Source: JAGMES01 sp023128035
Lineage (GTDB): Bacteria > Bacillota > Halanaerobiia > DY22613
NCBI GenBank assembly: GCA_030627905.1
Contig: DAOVRZ010000074.1
Coordinates: 1-29,498 of the forward strand
Reading direction: 5' to 3'
DNA: 29,498 bases
The notes beneath the pieces were generated by a model. The model did no database searches, was not told the origin of the DNA, and saw only the letters and a program-made list of their open reading frames with translations. Shown in pieces: positions 17,653 through 26,162 of the stretch (its first letter is position 1; every line of letters begins with the position of its first letter). A program made the translations under genes and the position numbers.

Positions 17653-17674
17653 TCTCTTGTATAGAGACTTTTTT
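17653..17674 (+). terminator. Weak intrinsic terminator after the HD-GYP gene
   Basis: TCTCT and AGAGA form a 5-bp stem over a 5-nt loop, followed by C and six T. It is short but is the only candidate between the HD-GYP gene and guaB. Confidence 0.4.
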
Positions 17675-17765
17675 GGTCCATTTTTTATAATTTCGAACTG
17701 TGCAGTATTAAAGATAATCAGAAAATTAAAAAAATACAGAAATTACATCATGATCTAAAGATTAC

Positions 17766-17794
17766 TTGACAATGGGAAGTGGATTTGATAGACT
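17766..17794 (+). promoter_or_regulatory. Probable guaB promoter
   Basis: A consensus TTGACA (17766-17771) is followed after 17 bp by TAGACT (17789-17794). The leader would be about 105 nt and carries an inverted repeat, ATTTAAGT/ACTTAAAT (17804-17827, 8-nt spacer), which could be an operator or a hairpin. I see no purine riboswitch core in the leader. Confidence 0.6.
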
Positions 17795-17904
17795 AAAAAA
17801 TATATTTAAGTGTTCTTAAACTTAAATTATGTGCAGTGTCTTTGCATATATATATTTAATTTTGACAGACTAACAGTAGCCTTTTTTATAAGGAGGTACA
17901 AAAA

Positions 17905-19359
17905 ATGGATAAGTTTCAGAAAAAAGGATTAACTTTTGATGATGTGTTGCTGGTTCCAGGGAAATCAGATGTTGTACCACGTGATGTTTCTACCAAAACC
18001 CGCTTTACTCGGAATGTACATTTAAATATTCCAATTATCAGTGCTGGAATGGATACTGTAACCGAGTCTAAAATGGCTATTGCTATGGCTCGTCAGGGTG
18101 GTATAGGGGTAATACATAAAAACATGACCATTGAGCGTCAGGCAGAAGAAGTGGATAAGGTAAAACGTTCAGAGAGTGGTGTTATTGCTAACCCATTCTA
18201 TTTACATCGAGAAAATTTTATCTATGAAGCAGAAGAACTGATGTCTAAATATCGGATTTCTGGTGTACCAATTGTTGATGAAAACCGGAAACTTGTTGGG
18301 ATTTTAACTAATCGTGATTTGCGTTTTCTTAGTGATTATGGTCGGAAGATTGATGAGGTTATGACTAGTGAGGGCTTGGTTACAGCTCCAATAGGAACAA
18401 CTTTAGAGCAAGCTCAGGGAATCTTACAACAACATAAAATTGAGAAATTGCCTTTGGTAGATGATAATTATATCTTAAGTGGTCTGATTACGATTAAAGA
18501 TATTGAAAAAGCAGAGCAGTTTCCACATGCGGCTAAAGATGCTCATGGTAGATTGTTGGTTGCAGCTGCTGTTGGAGTGGCGAGGGATACAGAAACTCGT
18601 GCAGAAGCATTAGTTAAAGCAGGAATAGATGTTTTGGTTATAGATACTGCTCATGGTCATTCTCAGGGAGTAGTGGATACTCTCAAACTTCTTAGAGCAA
18701 AATTTACAGAAATTGATATCGTTGCTGGGAATGTGGCTACCGCAGAAGCTGTTCACGATTTGATTGAGGCTGGGGCAGATGCAGTTAAAGTAGGAATTGG
18801 CCCTGGTTCTATTTGTACAACTCGTGTAGTTGCTGGTGTTGGTGTACCACAGATTACTGCGATTTATGATTGTGTACAGGAAGCTAAAAAATATGGTATT
18901 CCGATTATTGCAGACGGTGGAATTAAGTATTCTGGAGATATTCCTAAAGCAATTGCTGCGGGTGCAGATACAATTATGGCAGGTAGTCTTTTAGCTGGAA
19001 CTGAAGAAGCTCCTGGTGAGTTAGAGATCTATAAAGGACGTTCATATAAGTCTTATCGTGGTATGGGTTCTCTTGGAGCAATGAAGGAAGGCAGTAAAGA
19101 TCGATACTTCCAGGAAAATGAGAAAAAGTTAGTTCCAGAAGGAATCGAGGGACGAGTACCTTATAAGGGCCATACTTCAGATACTATTTTTCAAATGATC
19201 GGTGGTTTACGAGCTGGTATGGGATATTGTGGAACTCCAACTATTAAAGATTTACAAGAGAGAGGCCAATTTATTCGGATTACTCCAGCAGGTTTGAGAG
19301 AAAGTCATCCTCATGATGTAACAATTACAAAGGAAGCACCAAATTATTCTTTTGACTAA
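17905..19359 (+). CDS. guaB: Inosine-5'-monophosphate dehydrogenase
   Basis: IMPDH oxidises IMP to XMP with NAD+, the first committed step of GMP synthesis. The 484-residue length is standard. N-terminal KKGLTFDDVLLVPGKSDVVP starts the barrel, and a CBS pair (about 95-205, with YRISGVPIVDENRKLVGILT and IEKLPLVDDNYILSGLIT) is inserted in it. The catalytic loop is GIGPGSICTTR with Cys304. The ADGGIKYSGDIPKAIAAGAD and YRGMGSLGAM phosphate-binding segments and the EGRVPYKG flap follow. ATG 17905 has AAGGAGG (17890-17896). Monocistronic, with promoter and terminator. GMP reductase is excluded by the CBS insertion and by length. Confidence 0.97.
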   Translation: MDKFQKKGLTFDDVLLVPGKSDVVPRDVSTKTRFTRNVHLNIPIISAGMDTVTESKMAIAMARQGGIGVIHKNMTIERQAEEVDKVKRSESGVIANPFYLHRENFIYEAEELMSKYRISGVPIVDENRKLVGILTNRDLRFLSDYGRKIDEVMTSEGLVTAPIGTTLEQAQGILQQHKIEKLPLVDDNYILSGLITIKDIEKAEQFPHAAKDAHGRLLVAAAVGVARDTETRAEALVKAGIDVLVIDTAHGHSQGVVDTLKLLRAKFTEIDIVAGNVATAEAVHDLIEAGADAVKVGIGPGSICTTRVVAGVGVPQITAIYDCVQEAKKYGIPIIADGGIKYSGDIPKAIAAGADTIMAGSLLAGTEEAPGELEIYKGRSYKSYRGMGSLGAMKEGSKDRYFQENEKKLVPEGIEGRVPYKGHTSDTIFQMIGGLRAGMGYCGTPTIKDLQERGQFIRITPAGLRESHPHDVTITKEAPNYSFD

Positions 19360-19367
19360 AATATACC

Positions 19368-19404
19368 AAAAGACCTTAAGTTTTTATGCTTGAGGTCTTT
19401 TTTT
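19368..19404 (+). terminator. Intrinsic terminator of guaB
   Basis: AAAGACCTTAAG pairs with CTTGAGGTCTTT (one G-U pair) over an 8-nt loop, followed by a T run to 19404. It begins about 10 bp after the guaB stop. Confidence 0.88.
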
Positions 19405-19459
19405 GTGTTAAGAAAATTTATTGTATAAAGCAGGAATATAATTTTTTTTCACGAAATAA

Positions 19460-19471
19460 TGGTATATACCA
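19460..19471 (+). promoter_or_regulatory. GntR/NagR-type operator, site 1
   Basis: TGGTATATACCA is a perfect 12-bp palindrome, 69 bp before the first gene of the wall-recycling operon. It resembles the TGGT-N4-ACCA sites bound by HutC-subfamily GntR regulators of the NagR/YvoA/DasR group. The operon's own GntR gene at 27384 is the natural candidate. A TATAAT at 19437-19442 lies just upstream, but no convincing -35 partners it. Confidence 0.65.
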
Positions 19472-19503
19472 ATAAAGAAGAGTGAAAATTTTTTTAACTA
19501 AAA

Positions 19504-19515
19504 TGGTATATACAT
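19504..19515 (+). promoter_or_regulatory. GntR/NagR-type operator, site 2
   Basis: AATGGTATATACATTAT carries the same TGGTATATAC half-plus-core as site 1, with an imperfect right arm. The two copies are 44 bp apart (about four helical turns), which would allow two dimers to bind on the same DNA face. Confidence 0.6.
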
Positions 19516-19539
19516 TATATCCACATGAGGTGAGGGTAG

Positions 19540-20562
19540 ATGAGATATCTCTTAGGTGTTGATGGCGGAGGGACCAGAACGAGAGCGATTCTTGCAGAAG
19601 TTGATCTTCTAGAGGAAACGGGAGTAATGAAAGGTTGGGGAATCAGTGGTCCTTCGAATTTTCACAGTGTAGGAGTTGAAAAAGCTGTAGATCATATTGT
19701 AGAGAGTATTCAAATTGTTCTGAAAAAAGCAAAATGTGAAAGAATTGTGCCAGATCAACTGGTATTAGGCTTGGCAGGAGTAGGGCGGCCAAATGATCAT
19801 GCTCAAATGTGGACTGTTTTAGAAAAAAGATTGGGTTCTAAGGTAAAAGAGATGACTTTGACTACGGATGCTCATATTGCTTTGATGGGTGCAGTTGGTG
19901 GTGAAGATGGTGTTGTGGTTATTGCTGGAACAGGAGCCATTGCTTTAGGGATTAAAAAGAACCGATTGGAACGCGCTGGTGGCTGGGGTTATCTTCTAGA
20001 TGATCGTGGGAGTGGTTATGATCTGGGACGTCAAGCTATTACTGCTGCTTTAAGGAGTTTTGATGGCAGAGGGGTTAAAACGATTCTTTTGGAACAGATT
20101 TGTTCTCACTTTAAGGTAGAAAATATTACCGACCTGATTGCGCCTATATATCATGGGGAGTTAAACCGGGCCAGAATTGGAGAATTAATACCCTTAATCG
20201 TTGAAATTGCAAAGGCAGGAGATTTGGTGGCGCAGGATATTTTAATAGATGGTGGAAGTGAATTGGCTAAGACGGCAATCGCTGTAGCTGAACGTTTAGA
20301 ATTTGCAGGAAGGTTTAGAGTTGCGGGAACAGGTGGTATTTTAAGTCATAAATTGGATTATGTCTATCCAACTTTTGTTAAGGAAATGATTCATCGGTTT
20401 CCTGATATGGAGATTATAGATCCGATTATGGAGCCTGTTTATGGTGCATTAGTTATGGCAGCTAAGAAGTTAAAGTTGCCTTCTGAAATGTCGTTAAATT
20501 GCGTGGATATTCAAAAATTAATAAAGAGATGGAGGGAAAATGATGAAATTAGATCTTTCTAG
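19540..20562 (+). CDS. murK: BadF/BadG-family amino-sugar kinase (MurNAc/GlcNAc kinase)
   Basis: ATP-dependent kinase of the BadF/BadG/BcrA/BcrD ASKHA family, 340 residues. In Clostridium acetobutylicum a member, MurK, phosphorylates MurNAc and GlcNAc at O6; the same role fits a gene two places before nagZ-murQ. The N-terminal phosphate-1 motif GVDGGGTRTRAILAEV, the ELVLGLAGVGRP-like segment, TDAHIALMGA, the phosphate-2 motif IAGTGAIALG (GTG at 130-132), GGWGYLLDDRGSGYDLGRQA and the adenosine motif AGTGGILSH are all present. ATG 19540 follows GAGGTGAGGG. It overlaps the next gene by about 20 bp, implying coupled translation. Preference for MurNAc over GlcNAc cannot be read from sequence, so nagK is an alternative name. 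Confidence 0.85.
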   Translation: MRYLLGVDGGGTRTRAILAEVDLLEETGVMKGWGISGPSNFHSVGVEKAVDHIVESIQIVLKKAKCERIVPDQLVLGLAGVGRPNDHAQMWTVLEKRLGSKVKEMTLTTDAHIALMGAVGGEDGVVVIAGTGAIALGIKKNRLERAGGWGYLLDDRGSGYDLGRQAITAALRSFDGRGVKTILLEQICSHFKVENITDLIAPIYHGELNRARIGELIPLIVEIAKAGDLVAQDILIDGGSELAKTAIAVAERLEFAGRFRVAGTGGILSHKLDYVYPTFVKEMIHRFPDMEIIDPIMEPVYGALVMAAKKLKLPSEMSLNCVDIQKLIKRWRENDEIRSF

Positions 20563-21661
20563 AGCAAAAAGTTGGGATAAAATTATGCAGTGGGGAGTTA
20601 ATGATGGTGTATTTCCTGGTGGAGTTCTTTTAGTTGGGAATCAACAGGAAATTTTATATTATGAGAAATTTGGTTCTGCAGAGATTACGCCAAATTCTCG
20701 CCCTGTGATGAAAGATACGATTTATGATTTAGCCTCGTTGACTAAAGTGGTTGTTACTACAACTTTAGTGATGCAATTGATTGAAAAAGGGATGATTCGC
20801 CTTGATGATCCAGTTGATCTTTTTTTTCCTGGTTTTGCGGTTAATGGAAAAGAGAATGTTCGGGTGCGGCATCTTTTGACCCACTGCTCTGGTCTGGCAG
20901 CCTGGGCGCCTCTTTATCTTAAGGGTGAAAATAATCAAGAGCGGATTGAATATATTAAAAATCTAGAATTAGATTACCCAACAGGAACTAAAGTAGTATA
21001 TAGTGATTTAGGATTTATTCTTCTTGGCGAATTAATTCAAAAAGTTTGTAAAAAACCTCTTGATGAAGTAGCAAAGAAAGAAATTTTTAAACCACTAAGA
21101 ATGATAGATACATATTACAATCCTCCAAAACATATTTTTTCCAGGATTGCGGCTACAGAATTTAATAATGATTATGAAATGAATATGTTAGAGGATACTG
21201 AGGGTGTAAATCGCCGTGAAGGATTAATTCTTGGTAAAGTTCATGATGGTAATTGTTTTGCTATGGGTGGTGTCACAGGGCATGCAGGGATTTTTTCAAC
21301 AGCTAAAGATGTATACCATTTTACTCAGATGTTATTGAATGGAGGTAGGTTTAATAATAAGCATATTTTAAGTCCAGTAACCATAGAAAAAATGGTTCAA
21401 AACTATACGCGAAAAATTTTAGGTGGAAATCGTGGTCTGGGATGGGATAAACCTGGTGAGCTTTCCTCTGGTGGCGATCTGATTTCGGGGCAGGCGTTTG
21501 GACATACAGGATTTTCTGGAACTTCGATCTGGATAGATCCTACGTATAATTTATCAGTAATTCTCTTAACAAATCGGGTTCATCCAACCTGTACAACAAA
21601 ACATATACGTTTTAGATCTTTAATTCATAATATGATTTTTAGTTCATTGATTAAGGAGTAG
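20543..21661 (+). CDS. AmpC/class C beta-lactamase-like serine hydrolase
   Basis: Serine hydrolase of the beta-lactamase/DD-peptidase fold (family S12-like), about 372 residues. Catalytic elements are visible: SLTK (S-x-x-K) at about 65-68, YSD in the YxN position near 153-155, and GHTGFSG replacing KTG near 320. The VGVNDGVFPGG-like start and HLLTHCSGL match the AmpC/EstB/YbbE group. There is no signal peptide, so unlike classical beta-lactamases and penicillin-binding proteins it should stay in the cytoplasm. A homologue (ybbE) lies in the B. subtilis nagZ-namZ-murQ cluster. The natural reaction is unknown; a muropeptide ester or peptide bond is plausible. ATGs at 20540 and 20543 both follow GGAGGG; the second has the better spacing. 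It overlaps murK. Confidence 0.85.
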   Translation: MKLDLSRAKSWDKIMQWGVNDGVFPGGVLLVGNQQEILYYEKFGSAEITPNSRPVMKDTIYDLASLTKVVVTTTLVMQLIEKGMIRLDDPVDLFFPGFAVNGKENVRVRHLLTHCSGLAAWAPLYLKGENNQERIEYIKNLELDYPTGTKVVYSDLGFILLGELIQKVCKKPLDEVAKKEIFKPLRMIDTYYNPPKHIFSRIAATEFNNDYEMNMLEDTEGVNRREGLILGKVHDGNCFAMGGVTGHAGIFSTAKDVYHFTQMLLNGGRFNNKHILSPVTIEKMVQNYTRKILGGNRGLGWDKPGELSSGGDLISGQAFGHTGFSGTSIWIDPTYNLSVILLTNRVHPTCTTKHIRFRSLIHNMIFSSLIKE

Positions 21662-21682
21662 CGAAAGGGGAGTAAAAATATT

Positions 21683-23290
21683 GTGAAAAGATTACAGGAG
21701 ATGACCTTGGAGGAAAAGATAGGTCAGCTTTTAATGGTTGGCTTTCCTGGAACAGAGATAACATCAGAGATGACGAGGCTTATCATTAAGAATAATTTAG
21801 GCGGAATTATTTATTTTAGCAGAAACGTAAAATCAAATGACCAATTAGCAAAGACATCAACAGAATTTCAAAATTTAGCAAAAGAATCTTCAAGTGGATT
21901 TCCATTATTTATTTCTATAGATCAGGAAGGTGGTCTTGTTAGTCGTTTATCAAAAGATGCAACGGTTTTCCCGGGAAATATGGCTTTGGGAGCTATAAAT
22001 GATCCTAAAGCAGTATATGAGATGGCGAAGGTTGTTGCTTGTGAATTAAAAGCTTTTGGAGTGAATTTTAATTTAGCTCCCGTATTAGATGTGAATAATA
22101 ATCCAGAGAATCCCGTTATTGGAATTCGTTCATATGGTGAAGACCCAGAATTGGTTAGTCAGCTTGGAATTGCTTATATTAATGGTCTTCAAGAAGAAGG
22201 AGTAATTGCCTGCGGAAAACATTTCCCGGGACATGGTGATACAGCTTTTGATTCTCATCTTGCCTTAGCTATTGTTCCTCATGATAAGGAAAGATTGGAG
22301 AGAGTTGAGCTAAAACCATTTCAAAATGCAATTAAATCTGGTCTGGCAGCAATTATGTCAGCTCATGTGATCTTTCCAGCTTTTGAGCCAGAGCCTGGAA
22401 TACCTGGAACCCTTTCAAAAAGAGTATTGACTGATCTCTTACGTGATAAGATGGGTTATGATGGATTGATTATAACTGATTGTATGGAGATGAAAGCAAT
22501 TGCTGATAATTTTGGCCCTGAAGAGGCGGCTATTAGAGCTATAGAAGCAGGCGCTGATCAGGTATTGATCTCTCATACTTTTGATGTTCAGATAGCATCT
22601 TATGAGGGGATTTTACAGGCTGTGGAATCAGGGCGATTAACCGAAGAACGGATAGATCAATCAATAACTCGAATTCTTAAGTTGAAAGAAAAAATTGCGA
22701 ATGAAGAATGGGGAAGTCAGGAACAATTGGCGATGGTTGGTTCAGAAGAACATCGCAAGCTCGCCAGAAAGATCGGCCAGCGAGTGGTGACTTTAGTAAA
22801 AGACGAACAGGGTTTGATCCCAGCTATACCTGCTGAAAATAAAGATGTGATTGTTATCTGCCCTGAAGCGGGAGCGTTAACCATTGTTGAAGAAAGAGAT
22901 GGTGGTCCTAAAGAAGTTCTGATACGTGCATTTAAAGAGAAGTATCAAAATGTGGAAGCGATAACTATTACTATGAATCCAGATGACAAAGAGATGGAAG
23001 AAGTAAAAAGACGGGTTCAAAATAAGGATCTTATTATTTTTAGTGCTTTCTATGCCAGTAAAAATCCTGAGCAAGCTAAGTTAATCAATGAGCTGGCCCG
23101 AACAAATTCAAATCTGGTGGTATTAGCAATCCGTAATCCATATGATTTACAGGTGCTTTCAGAGGCAAAGGTTTATCTGACAACTTATGATTTTAATGAA
23201 TATTCTTTAGAAGGGGCAGTTCAAGTGATTGCCGGCGAAATATCGGCCAGTGGAGAACTTCCGATAACAATTCCTGGAGGTGTGTTATGA
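21683..23290 (+). CDS. nagZ: Beta-N-acetylglucosaminidase NagZ (GH3), cytoplasmic, two-domain form
   Basis: Removes non-reducing terminal GlcNAc from muropeptides (GlcNAc-MurNAc or GlcNAc-anhydroMurNAc). The GH3 barrel (about 1-335) contains ISIDQEGGLVSRL, GKHFPGHGDTAFDSHLAL with the Asp190-His192 dyad, and IITDCMEMKAI with nucleophile Asp266. A second domain (about 340-535, alpha/beta sandwich) makes it longer than E. coli NagZ (about 340) and similar in build to B. subtilis NagZ, but no signal peptide precedes MKRLQEMTLEEKIGQLLMVG. GTG 21683 follows AAAGGGGAG at 21665-21672. The 3' end overlaps murQ by 4 bp (ATGA). Confidence 0.93.
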   Translation: MKRLQEMTLEEKIGQLLMVGFPGTEITSEMTRLIIKNNLGGIIYFSRNVKSNDQLAKTSTEFQNLAKESSSGFPLFISIDQEGGLVSRLSKDATVFPGNMALGAINDPKAVYEMAKVVACELKAFGVNFNLAPVLDVNNNPENPVIGIRSYGEDPELVSQLGIAYINGLQEEGVIACGKHFPGHGDTAFDSHLALAIVPHDKERLERVELKPFQNAIKSGLAAIMSAHVIFPAFEPEPGIPGTLSKRVLTDLLRDKMGYDGLIITDCMEMKAIADNFGPEEAAIRAIEAGADQVLISHTFDVQIASYEGILQAVESGRLTEERIDQSITRILKLKEKIANEEWGSQEQLAMVGSEEHRKLARKIGQRVVTLVKDEQGLIPAIPAENKDVIVICPEAGALTIVEERDGGPKEVLIRAFKEKYQNVEAITITMNPDDKEMEEVKRRVQNKDLIIFSAFYASKNPEQAKLINELARTNSNLVVLAIRNPYDLQVLSEAKVYLTTYDFNEYSLEGAVQVIAGEISASGELPITIPGGVL

Positions 23291-24213
23291 ATCAGGTTGC
23301 AAAGGAAATAACTAAATTAACTACAGAAACTCGTAATTCTAAGACTCTAAATATTGATCAAGAATCCACTGCAGGGATTTTAAAAATGATAAATCAAGAA
23401 GATCGTCTCGTGGCTGAGAGGGTAGGAGAGGTAATTCCAGTCATCAGTCAAGCGGTGGATATGATTGTGGAGAGAATGCAAAAAGGTGGTCGACTCATCT
23501 ATGTTGGTGCTGGTACTAGTGGTCGATTAGGGATTTTAGATGCAGTAGAATGCCCTCCTACATTTGGAGTTGATTCAAATCAAATTATGGGGATATTAGC
23601 AGGTGGAGCAAACGCATTTATTCAGGCAAAGGAGGGGGCAGAAGATCAGGAAATAGAGGCTTTTACTGATCTTGAAAAAGCCAATCTAACCGATCTCGAT
23701 GTGGTTTTTGCCATTGCGGCTAGTGGTCGGACTCCTTATGCTATTGGTGCAATAAAGAAGGGGAAAGAAGTGGGAGCAGGTACTATTGCCTTGACATGCA
23801 ATCAAGAGGCTTCAATGAATGAATTGGCTGATGTAGCTATTGTTCCCGTGGTGGGTCCAGAAGTTATTACAGGTTCGACCAGGATGAAAGCAGGAACTGC
23901 ACAGAAATTGGTTTTAAATATGATCTCTACTACAACGATGATTAAAATGGGTAAAGTCTATAGTAATCTGATGGTAGGGGTTAAGGTTTCGAATCAAAAG
24001 TTAGCCGAACGGGGTAAGTGGATTATTATGACTGCTACTGGATGTGATTATGAGGTAGCAGATCAGGCTCTAGTTTCTGCAGCTAATGATGTTAAAACTG
24101 CGATTGTGATGATCAAATGTGGAGTAGATGTAGCTGAAGCAAAAGGGTTACTTAAAAAATCTCAGGGAATAGTTCATCTTGCTTTGAAAGAAGGGTTGAA
24201 TTGTGGGGAGTAA
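23287..24213 (+). CDS. murQ: N-acetylmuramic acid 6-phosphate etherase
   Basis: MurQ cleaves the D-lactyl ether of MurNAc-6-P, giving GlcNAc-6-P and D-lactate. The 308-residue length is standard. The SIS fold holds GGRLIYVGAGTSGRLGILDA followed by VECPPTFG (GTSGRLG at 76-82, catalytic-type Glu88), ALTCN, and GPEVITGSTRMKAGTAQKL, with a C-terminal ALxxxGxxVAEAKGLL-type helical tail. The ATG overlaps the nagZ stop by 4 bp, and the 3' end overlaps anmK by 11 bp. Substrate would come from MurK and AnmK in the same operon. Confidence 0.96.
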   Translation: MNQVAKEITKLTTETRNSKTLNIDQESTAGILKMINQEDRLVAERVGEVIPVISQAVDMIVERMQKGGRLIYVGAGTSGRLGILDAVECPPTFGVDSNQIMGILAGGANAFIQAKEGAEDQEIEAFTDLEKANLTDLDVVFAIAASGRTPYAIGAIKKGKEVGAGTIALTCNQEASMNELADVAIVPVVGPEVITGSTRMKAGTAQKLVLNMISTTTMIKMGKVYSNLMVGVKVSNQKLAERGKWIIMTATGCDYEVADQALVSAANDVKTAIVMIKCGVDVAEAKGLLKKSQGIVHLALKEGLNCGE

Positions 24214-25396
24214 AAAAATTATTGGCTTAATGTCAGGAACTTCAGTGGATGGTATAGATGCTGCACTAGTGGAGATTCACGGTAGTGGTTTAGAGACTGA
24301 AATCAAGCTATTGGCATTTGTCAATTATAATTTCCCTTTAGGAATGAGAGAAGAGATTCTATCACTTTGTAACCCTGAGACAGCAGGAGTAGATCGAATC
24401 TGTAAGTGGAATTTTATTATTGGAGAAGAGTTTGCAAAGGCTGCTATTGCGGTTGCTGAAGAAGCTAATGTGGCAATTGATCAGGTTGATCTTATCGGTT
24501 CCCACGGCCAGACTATTTATCATGATCCGCGGCCTGATACTGGCCCTGCTTCTACTTTGCAGATTGGCGCAGGTGGCGTGATTGCAGAGAAGACAGGCGT
24601 AACTACGATTAGTAATTTTAGGATTAGAGATATGGCAGCAGGTGGTCAGGGAGCGCCTTTAGTTCCCTATGTAGATTTTCTTCTTTTTCGTTACTCAAAA
24701 GAGAATCGGATTTTGCAAAATATCGGTGGTATCGGTAATTATACTCTTATCCCTGCTAATGGAAAGATGGAAGAGATTGAGGCAGTTGACACAGGTCCAG
24801 GCAATATGGTAATAGACGGGGTAGTGAACCATCTCTCAGAAGGTCAACTTCCCTATGACAGAGATGGTAATTGGGCTTGCCAAGGGCAGGTTGATGAAGA
24901 ACTGGTATTTCAATTATTAGCTCATCCTTACTTTTCTATTCGTCCCCCTAAAACCACAGGAAGAGAAATGTTTGGTCTAGAATATGTAGAGAAAGTTTTA
25001 AGAATGGCTCAAGAGAGAGATTTAAATAAGTATGATCTGACTGCTACTGTGACAGCATTAACAGCTCGGAGTATTGCTAGATGTTATAATGATTTTGTTT
25101 TACCAAGATACCCTATTCATAGAGTATTGGTCAGTGGAGGAGGAAGTTATAATCCTGTATTAATGGAAATGTTGCAGCAAGAATTACTACAAATTTCAGT
25201 AGAATCTATAGAAGAGATTGGTTGGTCCAGTGATGCGAAAGAAGCGATTGCTTTTGCAGTTTTAGCTAATGAGACATTAGTCGGTAATCCATCAAATGTG
25301 TCACAGGTAACAGGTGCTAAAAAATCAGTCATTTTAGGAGATATTACGCCGGGAGACAATTTTGCAGACTTGGTATACAGGAGGTTTTGCAGATGA
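24203..25396 (+). CDS. anmK: Anhydro-N-acetylmuramic acid kinase
   Basis: AnmK opens the 1,6-anhydro ring of anhydroMurNAc and phosphorylates it to MurNAc-6-P using ATP. The 397-residue product has the family signature GLMSGTSVDGIDAALVEI, then SHGQTIYHDP, the ISNFRIRDMAAGGQGAPLVP loop, QNIGGIGNYT, DTGPGNMVIDG and the C-terminal VSGGGSYNPVLM, all diagnostic. The GTG start at 24203 lies inside the end of murQ; AAGAAGGG is about 10 bp upstream. It overlaps nagB by 4 bp. AnhydroMurNAc arises from lytic transglycosylases, so AnmK suggests that the host recycles their products, as diderm bacteria do. Confidence 0.96.
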   Translation: MGSKKIIGLMSGTSVDGIDAALVEIHGSGLETEIKLLAFVNYNFPLGMREEILSLCNPETAGVDRICKWNFIIGEEFAKAAIAVAEEANVAIDQVDLIGSHGQTIYHDPRPDTGPASTLQIGAGGVIAEKTGVTTISNFRIRDMAAGGQGAPLVPYVDFLLFRYSKENRILQNIGGIGNYTLIPANGKMEEIEAVDTGPGNMVIDGVVNHLSEGQLPYDRDGNWACQGQVDEELVFQLLAHPYFSIRPPKTTGREMFGLEYVEKVLRMAQERDLNKYDLTATVTALTARSIARCYNDFVLPRYPIHRVLVSGGGSYNPVLMEMLQQELLQISVESIEEIGWSSDAKEAIAFAVLANETLVGNPSNVSQVTGAKKSVILGDITPGDNFADLVYRRFCR

Positions 25397-26145
25397 AGAT
25401 TATTGTAACTGCGGATGCGAATGAAATGAGCAAAAAAGCATCAGAGCTGTTTATCGAAGAGATTAATCGAAATTCTGAAATGGTATTAGGTTTGGCTACA
25501 GGGAGTACTCCGGTAGGTTTATATAACCAACTAATTGAGGCATATCGCGCTGGAAAAGTAGATTTTTCAAAAGTAAAGACGTTTAATCTTGATGAGTATT
25601 ATGGTCTTGCTACAGATCATCCAGCAAGTTATCATTTCTTTATGCAGCAAAATTTATTTAGTCATATAAACATTTCTCCAGAGAATGTTCATATACCCAA
25701 CGGAGTTTCCGAAGATGTAGAGCGTTATTGTAAAGAGTATGAAGAGATGATCAAAGAGGCTGGTGGCATTGATCTTCAACTTTTAGGTATTGGAGAAAAC
25801 GCTCATATAGGTTTTAATGAACCTGGAACTGCTCTGGGAGCAAAGACTCAACTAATTCAGTTGGCTCAAAAGACAATTGATAGTAATGCTCGTTTCTTTT
25901 TGAACAAAGAAGATGTTCCGAAAAAAGCGATCTCTATGGGAATTAAAACGATTATGCGTTCAAGGAAGATTGTTTTATTGGCATCAGGTGAGAAAAAAGC
26001 GCAAGCTATTTACAATACAGTGGTGGGGACTGTGGAGAGCAGTGTACCTGCTTCAGTATTGCAACTTCATCCAGATGTAGTTCTGATCATTGATCGTGAA
26101 GCGGTGGCATTGTTAGAGCCGAAGGATATTGAAATAGAAGCTTAA
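25393..26145 (+). CDS. nagB: Glucosamine-6-phosphate deaminase
   Basis: Converts glucosamine-6-P to fructose-6-P and ammonia, the exit to glycolysis. The 250-residue length fits the short, B. subtilis-like NagB. GLATGSTPVGLY binds phosphate; FNLDEYYGL has the catalytic Asp67-Glu68; GIGENAHIGFNEPG has His138 and Glu143. ATG 25393 is preferred: AGGAGG at 25379-25384 gives 8 bp spacing, and the ATG overlaps the anmK stop as ATGA. An upstream in-frame TTG (25387) is too close to that site. NagA, which should supply glucosamine-6-P, is not in the window. Confidence 0.96.
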   Translation: MKIIVTADANEMSKKASELFIEEINRNSEMVLGLATGSTPVGLYNQLIEAYRAGKVDFSKVKTFNLDEYYGLATDHPASYHFFMQQNLFSHINISPENVHIPNGVSEDVERYCKEYEEMIKEAGGIDLQLLGIGENAHIGFNEPGTALGAKTQLIQLAQKTIDSNARFFLNKEDVPKKAISMGIKTIMRSRKIVLLASGEKKAQAIYNTVVGTVESSVPASVLQLHPDVVLIIDREAVALLEPKDIEIEA

Positions 26146-26162
26146 TAGAAGGGGTAGAGATT

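Noticed and set aside
17862..17890. TTGACA plus TTTATA as the guaB promoter
   Set aside because: The -10 would overlap the AAGGAGG ribosome binding site and transcription would start at the ATG. The TTGACA at 17766 gives a sensible leader.
17795..17904. Purine riboswitch or G-box in the guaB leader
   Set aside because: The conserved purine-riboswitch core and loop sequences were not found; only one short inverted repeat is visible.
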